DNA of 64,000 nt from Skermanella aerolata KACC 11604 (GTDB lineage Bacteria; Pseudomonadota; Alphaproteobacteria; Azospirillales; Azospirillaceae). Shown here in pieces: positions 9,584 through 18,759 of the stretch (within the stretch, counting starts at the first letter, position 1; every line of letters starts with the position of its first letter). The notes beneath the pieces were generated by a model. That model was not told where the DNA came from and made no database searches. It saw only the letters and a list, made by a program, of their open reading frames with translations. Both the position numbers and the translations under genes were made by a program. The stretch is from assembly GCF_000936425.1 (NCBI RefSeq), contig NZ_AVFK01000021.1:1-64000 (forward strand), written 5' to 3'.

Positions 9584-10410
9584 ATCTGCTTCCTCGAGAA
9601 GATGACGGCGGCAAGCGTCAGCGGTCCGGCGATCCAGGCGGCCAGCACGCCCAGCAGGACGGGGGCGCCAAACTGGACTTGGCTCGCCAGCCCGGCGGTC
9701 CCGGCAAACAGGCTGACGTTCTTGAAGCCGGTCAGGTTGAACAGGCGGTAGGTGTCGGCGGGGTTGGCCAGCAGCAGCCAGTTGATCACGCCGGCATCGA
9801 TGGTCCTGCCCTGGTCGGCGACCAGAAGGCCCAGCAGCCCCATGTCGTAGAGCATAACGAAGCCGAGCCAGATACCGACCGCGATCCCGGCCGCCGTGCC
9901 CCGGTCGCGGACGATCGTGCTGGCAAGGTAGCCAAGGGCGGTGAAGGCCGCTCCCAGCATGACGCTGGTCCCGATCATGGCGGCGAAGGCCCGCCAGCTT
10001 TCCGGCTCGATCCCGGCCTCGCCGAACCACAGCGCCAGCCCGGCGGCGCCGTAGCCGAGCGTGGTGGCGAAGGCGATCACCGCCGCGTGGCCGATGAACT
10101 TGCCCAGCATCACTTGCCAGCGGGCGACCGGATATGACAGCAGCAGCGCCATGGTGCCCCGGTCGATCTCGCCCACGATGGCGTCGAACGACAGCAGCAA
10201 GGCGATCAGCGGCAGCAGGAAGATCGTCAGGCTGGACAGGCTGACGATGGTGACCTCCAGTGGCCCGGCCCCGATGGTGCCGGTCGGCGCACTCCCCAGG
10301 AAGCTGAGCGTCAGGGCCAGCGCCGCCATCAGCAGGGTCATCGCCACGACCCAGCGGTTGCGCAGCGCTTCGCGCACTTCCTTGGTCGCGATGATCAGGA
10401 TGGTGCTCAT
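9580..10410 (-). CDS. nosY: NosY, ABC transporter permease for N2O reductase maturation
   Basis: This 276-residue membrane protein has about six hydrophobic segments and the NosY-type N-terminus TKEVREALRNRWVVAM. It pairs with the NosF ATPase and the periplasmic NosD to form the NosDFY complex needed to build the Cu-S centre of NosZ. ATG overlaps the nosF stop (ATGA), so translation is coupled. Confidence 0.93.
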   Translation of the reverse strand: MSTILIIATKEVREALRNRWVVAMTLLMAALALTLSFLGSAPTGTIGAGPLEVTIVSLSSLTIFLLPLIALLLSFDAIVGEIDRGTMALLLSYPVARWQVMLGKFIGHAAVIAFATTLGYGAAGLALWFGEAGIEPESWRAFAAMIGTSVMLGAAFTALGYLASTIVRDRGTAAGIAVGIWLGFVMLYDMGLLGLLVADQGRTIDAGVINWLLLANPADTYRLFNLTGFKNVSLFAGTAGLASQVQFGAPVLLGVLAAWIAGPLTLAAVIFSRKQI

Positions 10411-11336
10411 TGGGCGGCCTCCTGCCGCAGGAAGTGTGCGTACATCTCGTCCAGGCTGGGCTGTACGATTTCCATGTCATCCAGCGGCGTGCCGATCCCG
10501 GCGATCCGCCGGACTATGTCCAGCTTGTCGTCGTTGGCGCAGACCAGCTCGACGACGCCGCCGGCCAGCCGGGTGGCGGTCCGGCCGAAGATGCCGGTCA
10601 ACTCCCCCTCCAAGGCGGCAAAGCCGGTATCGGGCACCGTCAGCCGGATGCGGACCGGAAGCTGGGCAAGGCTGCGGAGCGTCGCCAGCGACCCTTCCGC
10701 AACCTTACGGCCCCTGTTCATTACGATTACGCGATCGGCCTGCCCCTCCAGTTCGGTCAGCGCGTGGCTGCACAGCAGAACGGTGGTGCCGGCGTCCCGC
10801 AGGTCGCCGATGATCCGGTAGAAGCCCTGACGCAGAGCCGGGTCCAGTCCGGTCGTCGGCTCGTCCAGGAACAGCAGCTTCGGGTCGCCCAACAGGGCCT
10901 GGGCCAGACCTAAGCGCTGGCGCATGCCCTTGGAATAGGTCCCGATCCGGTGCTTCCGCGCGCCAGTTTCCAATCCGACGCGGTCGAGCAGGGCGTCGTT
11001 GCAGCATGTCGGGACGCGCTTCAGGCGCGCGTAGAAGTCCAGGCTCTCCCGCCCGGTCATGGCGGGATGAAAAGCGACGTTTTCAGGCAGGTAGCCGATC
11101 TGGCGGCGGATGCGGGCGGCGGCATTGCCGGCGGGGTCCTCGCCCAGCACGCGGATGGTACCCCCGGTCGGTGTCGTAAGCCCGAGCAGCAACTTGATCA
11201 GGGAGCTTTTGCCGGCGCCGTTGTGGCCGACCAGGGCGACGCATTCGCCGGCTCCCAGCGCCACCGTCACGTCGCGGACGGCGTACTGGTCGCCGTAGCG
11301 CTTGGATACGCCGGAGACTTCGATGGTCGGGCTCAC
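10407..11336 (-). CDS. nosF: NosF, ABC transporter ATP-binding protein
   Basis: This 309-residue ATPase has Walker A GHNGAGKSS (residues 37-45), signature YSKGMRQRLGLAQAL, Walker B LLFLDEPTTGLDP and the switch His (CSHAL). The C-terminal 80 residues form the small domain typical of NosF. The start is taken as GTG at the complement of 11334-11336, overlapping the nosD stop (GTGA); upstream in-frame sequence lies inside nosD and is not family-like. Confidence 0.92.
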   Translation of the reverse strand: MSPTIEVSGVSKRYGDQYAVRDVTVALGAGECVALVGHNGAGKSSLIKLLLGLTTPTGGTIRVLGEDPAGNAAARIRRQIGYLPENVAFHPAMTGRESLDFYARLKRVPTCCNDALLDRVGLETGARKHRIGTYSKGMRQRLGLAQALLGDPKLLFLDEPTTGLDPALRQGFYRIIGDLRDAGTTVLLCSHALTELEGQADRVIVMNRGRKVAEGSLATLRSLAQLPVRIRLTVPDTGFAALEGELTGIFGRTATRLAGGVVELVCANDDKLDIVRRIAGIGTPLDDMEIVQPSLDEMYAHFLRQEAAQ

Positions 11337-12709
11337 GGCTGGGCCTTCCTTTCCGGGGTGTTGGGGAGATCCGGTGGCGCCATCAGGGGCGCGCTGTCCA
11401 TCACGCCGCCGGGATGCAGCGCCGGGAACTGGGACTGCGCCCAGCGGATCACCTGGATTCCGGGGCTGTTGATCAGCAGCTTGGCCGCCGGAAACGACCA
11501 CATGACGCGGTCCACCATGTCGTTGGGCCGGTATGCCTCGTCGGCGACGCCGTCGCCGTTCAGGTCGAAGGCGGGATTATCGCTCCAGTAGTTGCCCCGG
11601 CCTTTCTCCGACCAGTCGAGCGCTCGTGTCCCGACATACTTGACCTGGGTGCGGTTGTTGACGAAGGCGTTGCCGCTGATGCTGTTGCGCTCCGACCCGG
11701 CGGTGAAGTGGATACCGATCTCGCAGTCCTCGAAGCGATTGTTGCGTACCGTGTTCTTGCTGGTGTTATAGACGAAGACGCATTTCCAGGTGCCGATCCG
11801 GGCGCTTTCCGCCAAGCCGCCGACTTCGTGCGGCACGTCGCTGTCCGCGACATCGTCGTCTTCGGCTACGTCCTCGACCGGCGTGGCGTAGCGGCCGGCG
11901 ACGAGGTTGTCCTCGATCCGGGAACTGGTGGTGGCGTTCAGCAGCAGCCCGTGCTCCCGGTCGCCGCGCGACTGGTTGCCCCGGATCACAAGGTTGCGCG
12001 AGAACATGATCGCGTAGCCGACATCGTTGCCGACCGAGACGTTGCCGCTGACCTCGCTGTCGTTGGTATACATGTAGTGGACCGCGAAGCGGACGTTCTC
12101 GAACCGGTTGTCGCGGAACTCGTTCCGCTTGCTGGTCGTGACGAAGATGCCGTCGCGGCCATGAGTCACGGTATTGCCGACGACCCTGGTCCCCGGCGCG
12201 TTCCAAAGCTGGATGCCGTTGCCGCGCTCGCTGCGGCGCAGATCGGTCCGGCCCTGGACGCGGTTACCTCGGACCAAAACGTTGGGAGCGCCCCAGACAT
12301 AGACCCCGATCAGGTTGTCGGTCAGGACGTTGTCCTCGACCACCGCTCCGGCGGCTCCCTTGCCAAGGAAGATGCCGGAATTCTGGTCGAACAAGCTGAG
12401 GCCGGAATTGCGGATGGTAAGCTTGCGCAGCGTCACTCCGGGCGCTTCGACGGTCACGGTGTTTTCCCGGCCGCCGCCGTCGATGACGGAGCCCGGCTGC
12501 CCTTCCAGCGTGACGGGCGTCGCGATGTTGACCGGCCCCGGATGGATGCCCGAAGCCAGCACCAGAACGTCGCCGGCAGCCGCCATGCCGAGGGCTGCGG
12601 CCAGCCCGCCCGGCGCAATGGTCACCGTGGCGGCGCGAGCCCCGCCGGCCCAGGCCGGCGTTGCCGCCAGGACAGCTGCCGCGATGAACAGAGTGCCGAG
12701 CCGTGACAT
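11333..12709 (-). CDS. nosD: NosD, periplasmic beta-helix protein of N2O reductase assembly
   Basis: This 458-residue protein has a Sec signal (LFIAAAVLAATPAWAGG) and a series of right-handed beta-helix repeats (VEDNVLTDNLIGVYVWGAPN, VRGNRVQGRTD, VVGNTVTHGRDGIFV, RNNRFEDCEIGIHF, ISGNAFVNNRTQV). It is the periplasmic partner of NosFY. The ATG at 12709 directly precedes the signal peptide; the longer in-frame extension lies in the promoter-side spacer. It begins 11 bases after nosZ. Confidence 0.94.
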   Translation of the reverse strand: MSRLGTLFIAAAVLAATPAWAGGARAATVTIAPGGLAAALGMAAAGDVLVLASGIHPGPVNIATPVTLEGQPGSVIDGGGRENTVTVEAPGVTLRKLTIRNSGLSLFDQNSGIFLGKGAAGAVVEDNVLTDNLIGVYVWGAPNVLVRGNRVQGRTDLRRSERGNGIQLWNAPGTRVVGNTVTHGRDGIFVTTSKRNEFRDNRFENVRFAVHYMYTNDSEVSGNVSVGNDVGYAIMFSRNLVIRGNQSRGDREHGLLLNATTSSRIEDNLVAGRYATPVEDVAEDDDVADSDVPHEVGGLAESARIGTWKCVFVYNTSKNTVRNNRFEDCEIGIHFTAGSERNSISGNAFVNNRTQVKYVGTRALDWSEKGRGNYWSDNPAFDLNGDGVADEAYRPNDMVDRVMWSFPAAKLLINSPGIQVIRWAQSQFPALHPGGVMDSAPLMAPPDLPNTPERKAQP

Positions 12710-12720
12710 GGCCGTTTCCC

Positions 12721-14667
12721 TTATACCGCGCGCGGTTCGACCAGCATCCGGCCGCCCATCTCCATGTGGAGCGCGTGGCAGAACCACTGGCAATAGTACC
12801 AGTGGACGCCGGGACGGTCGGCGGTGAAGGTGACCGAAGCGGTCGCCTGCGGGCCGACCTCCATCGCGACGCCGTAGTTGGTCACCGTGAAGCCGTGGGT
12901 CAGGTCGTCCACGTCGTCCATGTTGGTGACGTAGATCGTGACCTCGTCGCCCTGTTTGACGGTGAACTCCTCCAGTCCGAAGGCCGGGGCCAGCGCCGTC
13001 ATGTAGACGCGTACCTTGTCGCCGTCGCGGATCACCTTGCTGTCGGATTCAGGATCGACGCCGTCCGCCTTGGCCTGCTTGACGGCATCGGCGAAACTCG
13101 GATCGTCGCGGCGGTAGGCGTTGACCGGGTTCACCTTGGACCGGTGGACGATCAGCGTGTCGTGCGGCTCGGCGAAGGTCGGGCCGTCATGGACGATCTT
13201 CATCTGGTCGCCCGAGATGTCGATCAACTGGTCGTTCTCCGGCTTCAGCGGACCCACGTTCAGGAAGCGGTCCTTGGAGAACTTGTTGAGCACGATCAGC
13301 CATTTGCCGTCGGCTTCCTTGGTCTGGCCCATGGAGGAGTGCAGGTGGCCCGGCTGGTAATGGACATCCAGCTTCTGGACGATCGGATCGACCTTCTCGC
13401 CCTTGAACGCCCGGACCGCCTTGTCCAGGTTCCATTTCACCACTTGGCTGTCCAGGAACAGGGTGGTGTAGGCATTGCCCCGGCCATCATAGGCGGTGTG
13501 GAGAGGCCCGAGGCCCAGTTGCGGCTCCGCGACCACGACGTCGCGCGGCTTGATCTTGTCGTCGAACAGATCGTCCAGCCGGCGCACATCCAGCACCGTC
13601 ACGGTCGGCGACAGCTTGCCGTTGACCGTCACGTGGATGCCGTCGGGGGCGGTGTTGACGCCGTGCGGGCTGTTGGGGATCGGGATATAGCGGGTAAAGG
13701 GCGAGCCGTGCCGGCCATCGACGACGGGCACGCCGTTGATGACTTCGACCTTACCGTCCTTGACCGCCTGCTCGATACGCTTGATGTTGAAGACGACGAC
13801 CCAGTCCTGTTCCTTGGCGGTCATCTCGGCGGTGGTGACGCCTTCTTCCGAATTGTAGCAGGTCGAGAAGACGTATTTGCCCTGATAGTCGGCGTCGGTG
13901 TTGTCGAGGTTGCCGTCCACCCAGACCTGCCACGCCACTTTCATCGCGTCGCCGTCGATGGCGGAGAAGTGCGAGCGGTACTTCTTCGGCTCGTCCAGGA
14001 TCTTGCCGTCATTGGGCGTCGGCACGCGCTGCTCGCCGTTGGCGAAGACGTAGCCGGTGCGCGGATACTTCTGAAGGCGCAGGCCGTGGATCGCCGAGGC
14101 GTTGGGGATCTCGATGATCTTGTCGGTCTTCATGATGTCGCCCCGGATGCGGGCGACACGGCTGTTTGCCTTGTCGTTGCAGAAGATGTAGCGGCCGTCA
14201 TAGGTGCCGTCGGTGAACGACATGTGCGGGTGGTGCAGGTCGCCGTTCTGGTAGACGCCGCCGCGCGTCTTCAGGAACTCGCGGGTGTTCTCCGACAGGC
14301 CTTCCGTCAGGATCTTCCGGCTTTCGTTGGTCTGCCCCCAGCCGGTGGCGCTGCACCGGGTGAAGACGGGGATGCGCATCAGCTCGCGCATCGACGGCGC
14401 GCCCATGATCCGGACTTCGCCGGAATGCCCGCCGCTGTGGAACACGTAGTATTCGTCGAGATCGCCGGGCTTGACCTCTGCGCTTTGCTTGCCGCCGCCG
14501 GCGGATGCCGCATGGGCGGGAGATGCTCCCAGCAGGCTGTCCCCGACTGCTACGGCGCCGGCTCCGCCGATGGCGCCGGTCAGGCCGGCAAGGGCCGCCA
14601 CCTTGGCGGTGCCGCCCAGCAGGTGGCGGCGGTCGATGCCCGTCGGCTTCTCGTTCTCATCACGCAT
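12721..14667 (-). CDS. nosZ: NosZ, nitrous oxide reductase (clade I)
   Basis: This is the terminal enzyme of denitrification, reducing N2O to N2 in the periplasm. It has a Tat signal ([18 protein letters not shown]), which marks clade I NosZ. The beta-propeller carries CuZ ligands in [12 protein letters not shown] and further His motifs ([38 protein letters not shown]). The cupredoxin CuA site [12 protein letters not shown] near the C-terminus supplies Cys626, Cys630, His634 and Met637. The second ATG (14667) was preferred because AGGAG lies 7 bases before it; the ATG at 14673 would leave only 1 base. Length is 648 residues, normal for the family. Confidence 0.97.
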   Translation of the reverse strand: MRDENEKPTGIDRRHLLGGTAKVAALAGLTGAIGGAGAVAVGDSLLGASPAHAASAGGGKQSAEVKPGDLDEYYVFHSGGHSGEVRIMGAPSMRELMRIPVFTRCSATGWGQTNESRKILTEGLSENTREFLKTRGGVYQNGDLHHPHMSFTDGTYDGRYIFCNDKANSRVARIRGDIMKTDKIIEIPNASAIHGLRLQKYPRTGYVFANGEQRVPTPNDGKILDEPKKYRSHFSAIDGDAMKVAWQVWVDGNLDNTDADYQGKYVFSTCYNSEEGVTTAEMTAKEQDWVVVFNIKRIEQAVKDGKVEVINGVPVVDGRHGSPFTRYIPIPNSPHGVNTAPDGIHVTVNGKLSPTVTVLDVRRLDDLFDDKIKPRDVVVAEPQLGLGPLHTAYDGRGNAYTTLFLDSQVVKWNLDKAVRAFKGEKVDPIVQKLDVHYQPGHLHSSMGQTKEADGKWLIVLNKFSKDRFLNVGPLKPENDQLIDISGDQMKIVHDGPTFAEPHDTLIVHRSKVNPVNAYRRDDPSFADAVKQAKADGVDPESDSKVIRDGDKVRVYMTALAPAFGLEEFTVKQGDEVTIYVTNMDDVDDLTHGFTVTNYGVAMEVGPQATASVTFTADRPGVHWYYCQWFCHALHMEMGGRMLVEPRAV

Positions 14668-14679
14668 ATTCATTCTCCT

Positions 14680-16857
14680 TCAGGCTAGCGAGGACCCGGC
14701 GGCGCGCTTTTCGCGCTTCAGACGCCGTTGGATCATGACCGGGCATTTCTGGTCATGGTGGTAGAGCACCTGGCAGTGCATGCACTGGATGCATTCGTTG
14801 GGATTGATGTGGCCTTCCGGGTGGATCGCCTGGACCGGGCATTCATTGCCGCAGCGCTGGCACGGGCTGCCGCATTCCTTGTAGCGGCGCAGCCAGTCGA
14901 ACATCCGCATCCGGCCCGGAATGGCGAGAGCGGCGCCCAGCGGGCACAAGTAGCGGCAGAAGAAGCGTTCGATGAACAGCCCGGCCGCCAGCAGTGCGAC
15001 GGCGAACAGGACGAACCACCAGTCGCGGAAGAAATGCAGGATGATCGCCGTCTTGAACGGCTCGACCTCCGCCCCGCGTTCCGCCGCCGACAGCGAGTAC
15101 ATCGACAGGCCGAACAGGACGAGGAAGATCATGTACTTGATCGGCCAAAGCCGCTGGTGGACCCCGAACGGCACCTTCACCTTGGGCAGATGCAGCAGTT
15201 GGCCGACCTTGTAGAGGAGCTCTTGGAGTGCTCCGAACGGGCACAGCCAGCCGCAGAACGCGCCGCGTCCCCAGAACAGGATCGACGCCGCGACCGAGAA
15301 CCACAGGATGAACACCAGTGGGTCCATCAGGAAGTAGTCCCAGCGAAACTCGGTCCGCACCGCGTCGGCGAAGGTGAAGATGTTGACGACGGAAAGCTGC
15401 GCCTTGGCGTACCAGCCCAGCCAGACCAGGGTGAACAGCAGGAAGCCGATCCGGACCCTTTGATAAAGTGCCGGGCGGCGGACAAGGCTGTCCTGGAAGA
15501 AGAAGAGGCCGGTGAGGAAGGCGATGGCGCTCAGCGTGACCGCGATATCGACCAGCCGGTTCTCCCAAATCCTCTGCCACAGCGGTATTTCCGCAGACGG
15601 GTCCTGCTCCGGTGCGACGGCGGTCGCGGCAGCCATGGTCGGAGCAGGGGGCGTAACCGCTTCCGTCTTCAGGTACTTGGCCGGCGGCTGGTAGCCGAGG
15701 TCGAACGACACGAAGGCCTTTTCCAACGCGCCGGTCGCCCGCTGCACCAGCAGCGACAGCCGCCACGGCTCGGCCGGGTCGAACTCCGTCCCCTCCGGGA
15801 TCACGAACAGACCGACTTCGGGGAAATCTGGAGCCCCGGCGGCCGCCACTCCGCCCAGCCTCGAATGGGTTCGGTCGCGGAACCGGACGCCGGTGTCGCC
15901 CTGGACCAGCTCGATCCGGTCGAAGATGCCGCCTCGGACATAGCCCGAGCCCTTGAACGAATACCGCCCCTGTCCCGCGATCAGCAGTGCGTGCTGCCCC
16001 GGCTTCAGTTTTTGGGCCAGCGTTTGATATTCGGCCTCGCCCAGCAGGCTGCGGCCGATGGCGGGGATGGAAACCAGGGTCGCGTAGAGGTCGATGAAGG
16101 ACTCGTCGGCGGCGCCCGGCTCCGGTTTTGCCATCGCCTCCGCCTTGCCGGTCCGCTCGAAGGCCGCGTTGACCTCGCCGACCGTCAAGGCGAGGCGCCG
16201 GACCGAACCGTCGCCGACCAGCGTCGCCCAGTCCTCGACATCGCCCTGGGTCGGGTCCAGTACGCGTTTGGATTGCGCTGTCGTGGCGGCGGCCCCGGCC
16301 AGACCCAGCGCCTGCGCCACCTTTCGGCCCGACCGCACGATGCTGTCGCCGATCACCATGACAGTGACCGTGGCGCCGGAAACGATGTCCACCGGCGGGC
16401 TGGATGACGACTGGCTGGCGAGTGCGACCACGCTCTGGCCGACATATCCCGCTATGAACCGGTTGATGCGCTCCGCCGCGATGCCGATCAGGACGATGGG
16501 TTCGTGATGATCGACCAGCTTGGCCCCGGCGACGCGGGCATCGGTTCCAAGCCCGACCAGCACGTGGATCGGACGTCCGGAATATCCCGTCGTGTTGACG
16601 AAGTCGGAATTGAGATAGGCGTAGCCCAGCACCTTGTCGCCCTGAAGGATCGGCGCCACGGGAACGCTGTTATGGATCGGTCCGAAGCGGTCGGCGCCGG
16701 GGAACAACTCAGACGGCTCCACTCTGGAAAGGTATTGTCCCAGCAGCGGTGCGGCAGCCTGAGCGGTCGAGGAAACACCAGCAAGGATCAGGAACGCAGC
16801 GGAGATTGCGAGCAAGCTGTCCTTTACGCCTAGTATTCGCTGCACTAACGATGTCAT
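14680..16857 (-). CDS. nosR: NosR, membrane flavo-iron-sulfur electron donor to NosZ
   Basis: This 725-residue protein has an N-terminal signal, a periplasmic FMN-binding domain (SGATV near residue 160 is the expected flavinylation site), six or so membrane helices (residues about 420-640), the CGWLCPFGALQE motif (near residue 534) and a C-terminal cytoplasmic ferredoxin part with CxxCxxxCP and CxxCxxC clusters (CGSPCQRCGNECP, CIQCMHC). It feeds quinol electrons towards NosZ and is needed for nos expression. It heads the operon 12 bases before nosZ. Two FNR/NNR-type boxes lie upstream. No strong ribosome site precedes the chosen ATG. Confidence 0.95.
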   Translation of the reverse strand: MTSLVQRILGVKDSLLAISAAFLILAGVSSTAQAAAPLLGQYLSRVEPSELFPGADRFGPIHNSVPVAPILQGDKVLGYAYLNSDFVNTTGYSGRPIHVLVGLGTDARVAGAKLVDHHEPIVLIGIAAERINRFIAGYVGQSVVALASQSSSSPPVDIVSGATVTVMVIGDSIVRSGRKVAQALGLAGAAATTAQSKRVLDPTQGDVEDWATLVGDGSVRRLALTVGEVNAAFERTGKAEAMAKPEPGAADESFIDLYATLVSIPAIGRSLLGEAEYQTLAQKLKPGQHALLIAGQGRYSFKGSGYVRGGIFDRIELVQGDTGVRFRDRTHSRLGGVAAAGAPDFPEVGLFVIPEGTEFDPAEPWRLSLLVQRATGALEKAFVSFDLGYQPPAKYLKTEAVTPPAPTMAAATAVAPEQDPSAEIPLWQRIWENRLVDIAVTLSAIAFLTGLFFFQDSLVRRPALYQRVRIGFLLFTLVWLGWYAKAQLSVVNIFTFADAVRTEFRWDYFLMDPLVFILWFSVAASILFWGRGAFCGWLCPFGALQELLYKVGQLLHLPKVKVPFGVHQRLWPIKYMIFLVLFGLSMYSLSAAERGAEVEPFKTAIILHFFRDWWFVLFAVALLAAGLFIERFFCRYLCPLGAALAIPGRMRMFDWLRRYKECGSPCQRCGNECPVQAIHPEGHINPNECIQCMHCQVLYHHDQKCPVMIQRRLKREKRAAGSSLA

Positions 16858-16874
16858 GATCCGCGCCAGCAGAA

Positions 16875-16888
16875 TTGATATTTATCAA
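16875..16888. promoter_or_regulatory. FNR/NNR-type box near nosR
   Basis: TTGATATTTATCAA is a perfect TTGAT-N4-ATCAA site, 18 bases upstream of the nosR ATG. Measured as a -41.5 activator site it fits transcription towards the plus-strand ferritin-like gene (start near 16923) better than nosR. For nosR it is unusually close and could instead overlap or repress the promoter. Confidence 0.65.
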
Positions 16889-16960
16889 GTGACGCCTCAT
16901 GACAGGTAATTGAAGCGTCATTTCTTGTGGCTGGATAGAAACCTCTATTGTCGGTGCTGG

Positions 16961-16978
16961 ATTTGACTAAGGTCAAAT
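16961..16978. promoter_or_regulatory. FNR/NNR-type box between nosR and the ferritin-like gene
   Basis: ATTTGACTAAGGTCAAAT has perfect 7-base arms (core TTGAC-N4-GTCAA at 16963-16976). A -41.5 position would put start sites near 16928 for nosR and near 17011 for the ferritin-like gene, so one box could serve both divergent promoters. Confidence 0.75.
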
Positions 16979-17043
16979 CGTTGCCTGTTTTTATAAATTA
17001 TGGTCCTGATGCATCGGCCGGATCAGGAAATGGAGCGGGTCCC

Positions 17044-17922
17044 ATGAAACTGCTGTGTCAGGAACCGGGCGCTCCGGTCGAATCGGAGGCCGACCTGATC
17101 GGCATCGCCCTTGCCTTGGAGTGGGAGGCCGTCCGGCGGTACCGGCAACTGGCAGCCCTCATGGACGAACATGGAGCCGTCGAGACGGCGGCGACCTTCC
17201 GCGCCCTGATGGAGGAGGAACGCTGCCACGTCGCGGCGGTCGCATCCGTCTCGGCCGCACTGACCGGCGAGGTGCCCGATACGGAGCCTTTCGTTTGGCG
17301 GCTGCCGCCGGAGATCGCCGCATCGTGGGAAGAACTGGCCGGGCGCACCGACCTGACGCCCTATCGCGCCCTGTCGCTGGCCGTGCTGAACGAGGAGCGC
17401 GCCTTCGCCTTCTACAGCTATATCGTTTCCGCCGCGACCGATCCGGCCGTACGGAAGCAGGCTCAGGCGCTGGCGCTGGAGGAACTTGGCCACGCCGCCA
17501 AGCTTCGCCATCAGCGCCGGCAAGCCTGGAGGGCTTCGCGGCAGGAACACCGGGATGCCGTGCCGCTTGTCGAGGATCTTCACGACCTTGCGCCCTTGGC
17601 AGCCGGCATGGCCGCCGAAGCAACCGCCGTCCTGCGTGCCGCCGCGTCGGCTTTGGGGAGTGACGACTCCAGCGCCGTGATTCGAATCGCGGACGATCTG
17701 GCAGTCCTGAGCGCCGGCGCTGATCTCCCGACCACTCCTTTCGACCCAACGCTCGGCCGCAAACAAATCCTGCGTTCGGCTCTTCTGCCGCTGGAGAAGA
17801 TGGCGGAGGCATTTTCCGACATCGCCGAGCAGACCAGGGACGAAGCCGTCATGCTGGAAGCGCAACGCCTTCTCGGCATCGCCGTCGGACATGCCGTAGC
17901 ACTGGCCGAACGCTCACGCTGA
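17044..17922 (+). CDS. ferritin-like/rubrerythrin-type diiron protein
   Basis: This 292-residue, mostly helical protein carries four metal-ligand motifs in the ferritin-like order: ALEWEAVRRY (Glu), LMEEERCHVAAV (ExxH), LNEERAFAFY (Glu) and ALEELGHAAKLRH (ExxH). That is the classic two-Glu plus two-ExxH diiron pattern within residues 20-160; the C-terminal 130 residues are helical and not recognised. The ATG at 17044 (GGAG 8 bases upstream) was chosen because a longer frame would translate the regulatory box at 16961-16978. It is divergent from nosR and probably part of the NNR regulon. A role in iron handling or NO/peroxide protection is inferred. Confidence 0.7.
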   Translation: MKLLCQEPGAPVESEADLIGIALALEWEAVRRYRQLAALMDEHGAVETAATFRALMEEERCHVAAVASVSAALTGEVPDTEPFVWRLPPEIAASWEELAGRTDLTPYRALSLAVLNEERAFAFYSYIVSAATDPAVRKQAQALALEELGHAAKLRHQRRQAWRASRQEHRDAVPLVEDLHDLAPLAAGMAAEATAVLRAAASALGSDDSSAVIRIADDLAVLSAGADLPTTPFDPTLGRKQILRSALLPLEKMAEAFSDIAEQTRDEAVMLEAQRLLGIAVGHAVALAERSR

Positions 17923-18168
17923 TACCGAGATCGCCAGCAGCAGGCCGAAGATTGCCACCAGATACCCGTAGAGCAGGGTGCGCCACCCTGAGCTTGCACG
18001 GTTGACTTCGAGGAAGTGGCGCAGGATCTGGAAAGCCTTGAACGCTCCCGCCAGCAGTACGGCCGTGTTCACCATCCAGGCCGGCACTGATGTGGCGAAG
18101 CTCATGGTCGTCAAGCTCAGCAGCGTCAGCGATACCAGGATCGCCCAGGTCCGGGTCAGGATCGTCAT
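17914..18168 (-). CDS. norF: NorF-like small membrane protein
   Basis: This 84-residue protein has three hydrophobic segments (ILVSLTLLSLTTMSFAT, VNTAVLLAGAFKAFQIL, LYGYLVAIFGLLLAISV), matching NorF and the cytochrome oxidase subunit IV-like small proteins that accompany NorE. NorEF are membrane accessory proteins that raise NO reductase activity. It starts 3 bases after norE ends and is the last gene of the long nir-nor transcript. Its 3' end overlaps the convergent ferritin-like gene by 9 bases. Confidence 0.8.
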   Translation of the reverse strand: MTILTRTWAILVSLTLLSLTTMSFATSVPAWMVNTAVLLAGAFKAFQILRHFLEVNRASSGWRTLLYGYLVAIFGLLLAISVSA

Positions 18169-18171
18169 GGT

Positions 18172-18759
18172 TCAGCGCACCAGATAAATCAGGGGATACA
18201 GGACGACCCAAATCAGATCGACCATGTGCCAGAACGCGGCTCCGGTCTCCAGATTGTCTAGGCTGTCCCACTTCAGGACGATGCTCAGCACGATCAGCCC
18301 CATCAGCACATGCAGGGCGTGGAACCCGGTCAGCAGGTAGTAGAAGGCGAAGAAGTCGTTGGTATCGACGGTGATGCCCGCCGATAGCTTGGACCGGTAC
18401 TCGAACAGTTTCACCACGAGGAAGATCGTCCCGACCGCGATGGACGCCGCCAGCGCCGGGCGCGGCGAAGCGCCCCGCCGCTTGGCGCGGACCGACAATG
18501 CTGCAAGCCATCCGCTGGTTATCAGCACCAGCGTATTGACCCCACCCTGCACCCCGTCGAGCTGCGACCGGGACGCCTCGAAGGTCACAGGGTCGAGTTC
18601 TCGCGCGATCGAGAACCCGACGAAGGCGACCCCGCATACCACCAGCTCACCCAGGATCAGCAGCCACATCATCGGGTTACTGGGCAAACCCGACAGCGGC
18701 CCCCAGTCTGCCGGCTCCAGGTCGGCATTCCGGGGGGAAGCGTTGCCAGCCTCCGTCAT
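18172..18759 (-). CDS. norE: NorE, cytochrome oxidase subunit III-like accessory protein
   Basis: This 195-residue membrane protein has about five helices and the subunit III-like segment FYYLLTGFHALHVLMGLIVL followed by AAFWHMVDLIWVVLYPLIYL, as in NorE of Paracoccus and Rhodobacter. It lacks catalytic metal ligands of its own and supports NorCB. Its ATG overlaps the stop of the CbiX-like gene by 4 bases, tying it to the nir operon rather than to norCBQD 13 kb away. Confidence 0.88.
   Translation of the reverse strand: MTEAGNASPRNADLEPADWGPLSGLPSNPMMWLLILGELVVCGVAFVGFSIARELDPVTFEASRSQLDGVQGGVNTLVLITSGWLAALSVRAKRRGASPRPALAASIAVGTIFLVVKLFEYRSKLSAGITVDTNDFFAFYYLLTGFHALHVLMGLIVLSIVLKWDSLDNLETGAAFWHMVDLIWVVLYPLIYLVR

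Noticed and set aside
12703-14688. 661-codon open frame on the plus strand
   Set aside because: It is the complement of nosZ; the minus strand carries the CuA and CuZ motifs.
16890-16920. TGACGC/GCGTCA inverted repeat between nosR and the ferritin-like gene
   Set aside because: The 6-base arms 19 bases apart are too weak to call a site without a known binding protein.
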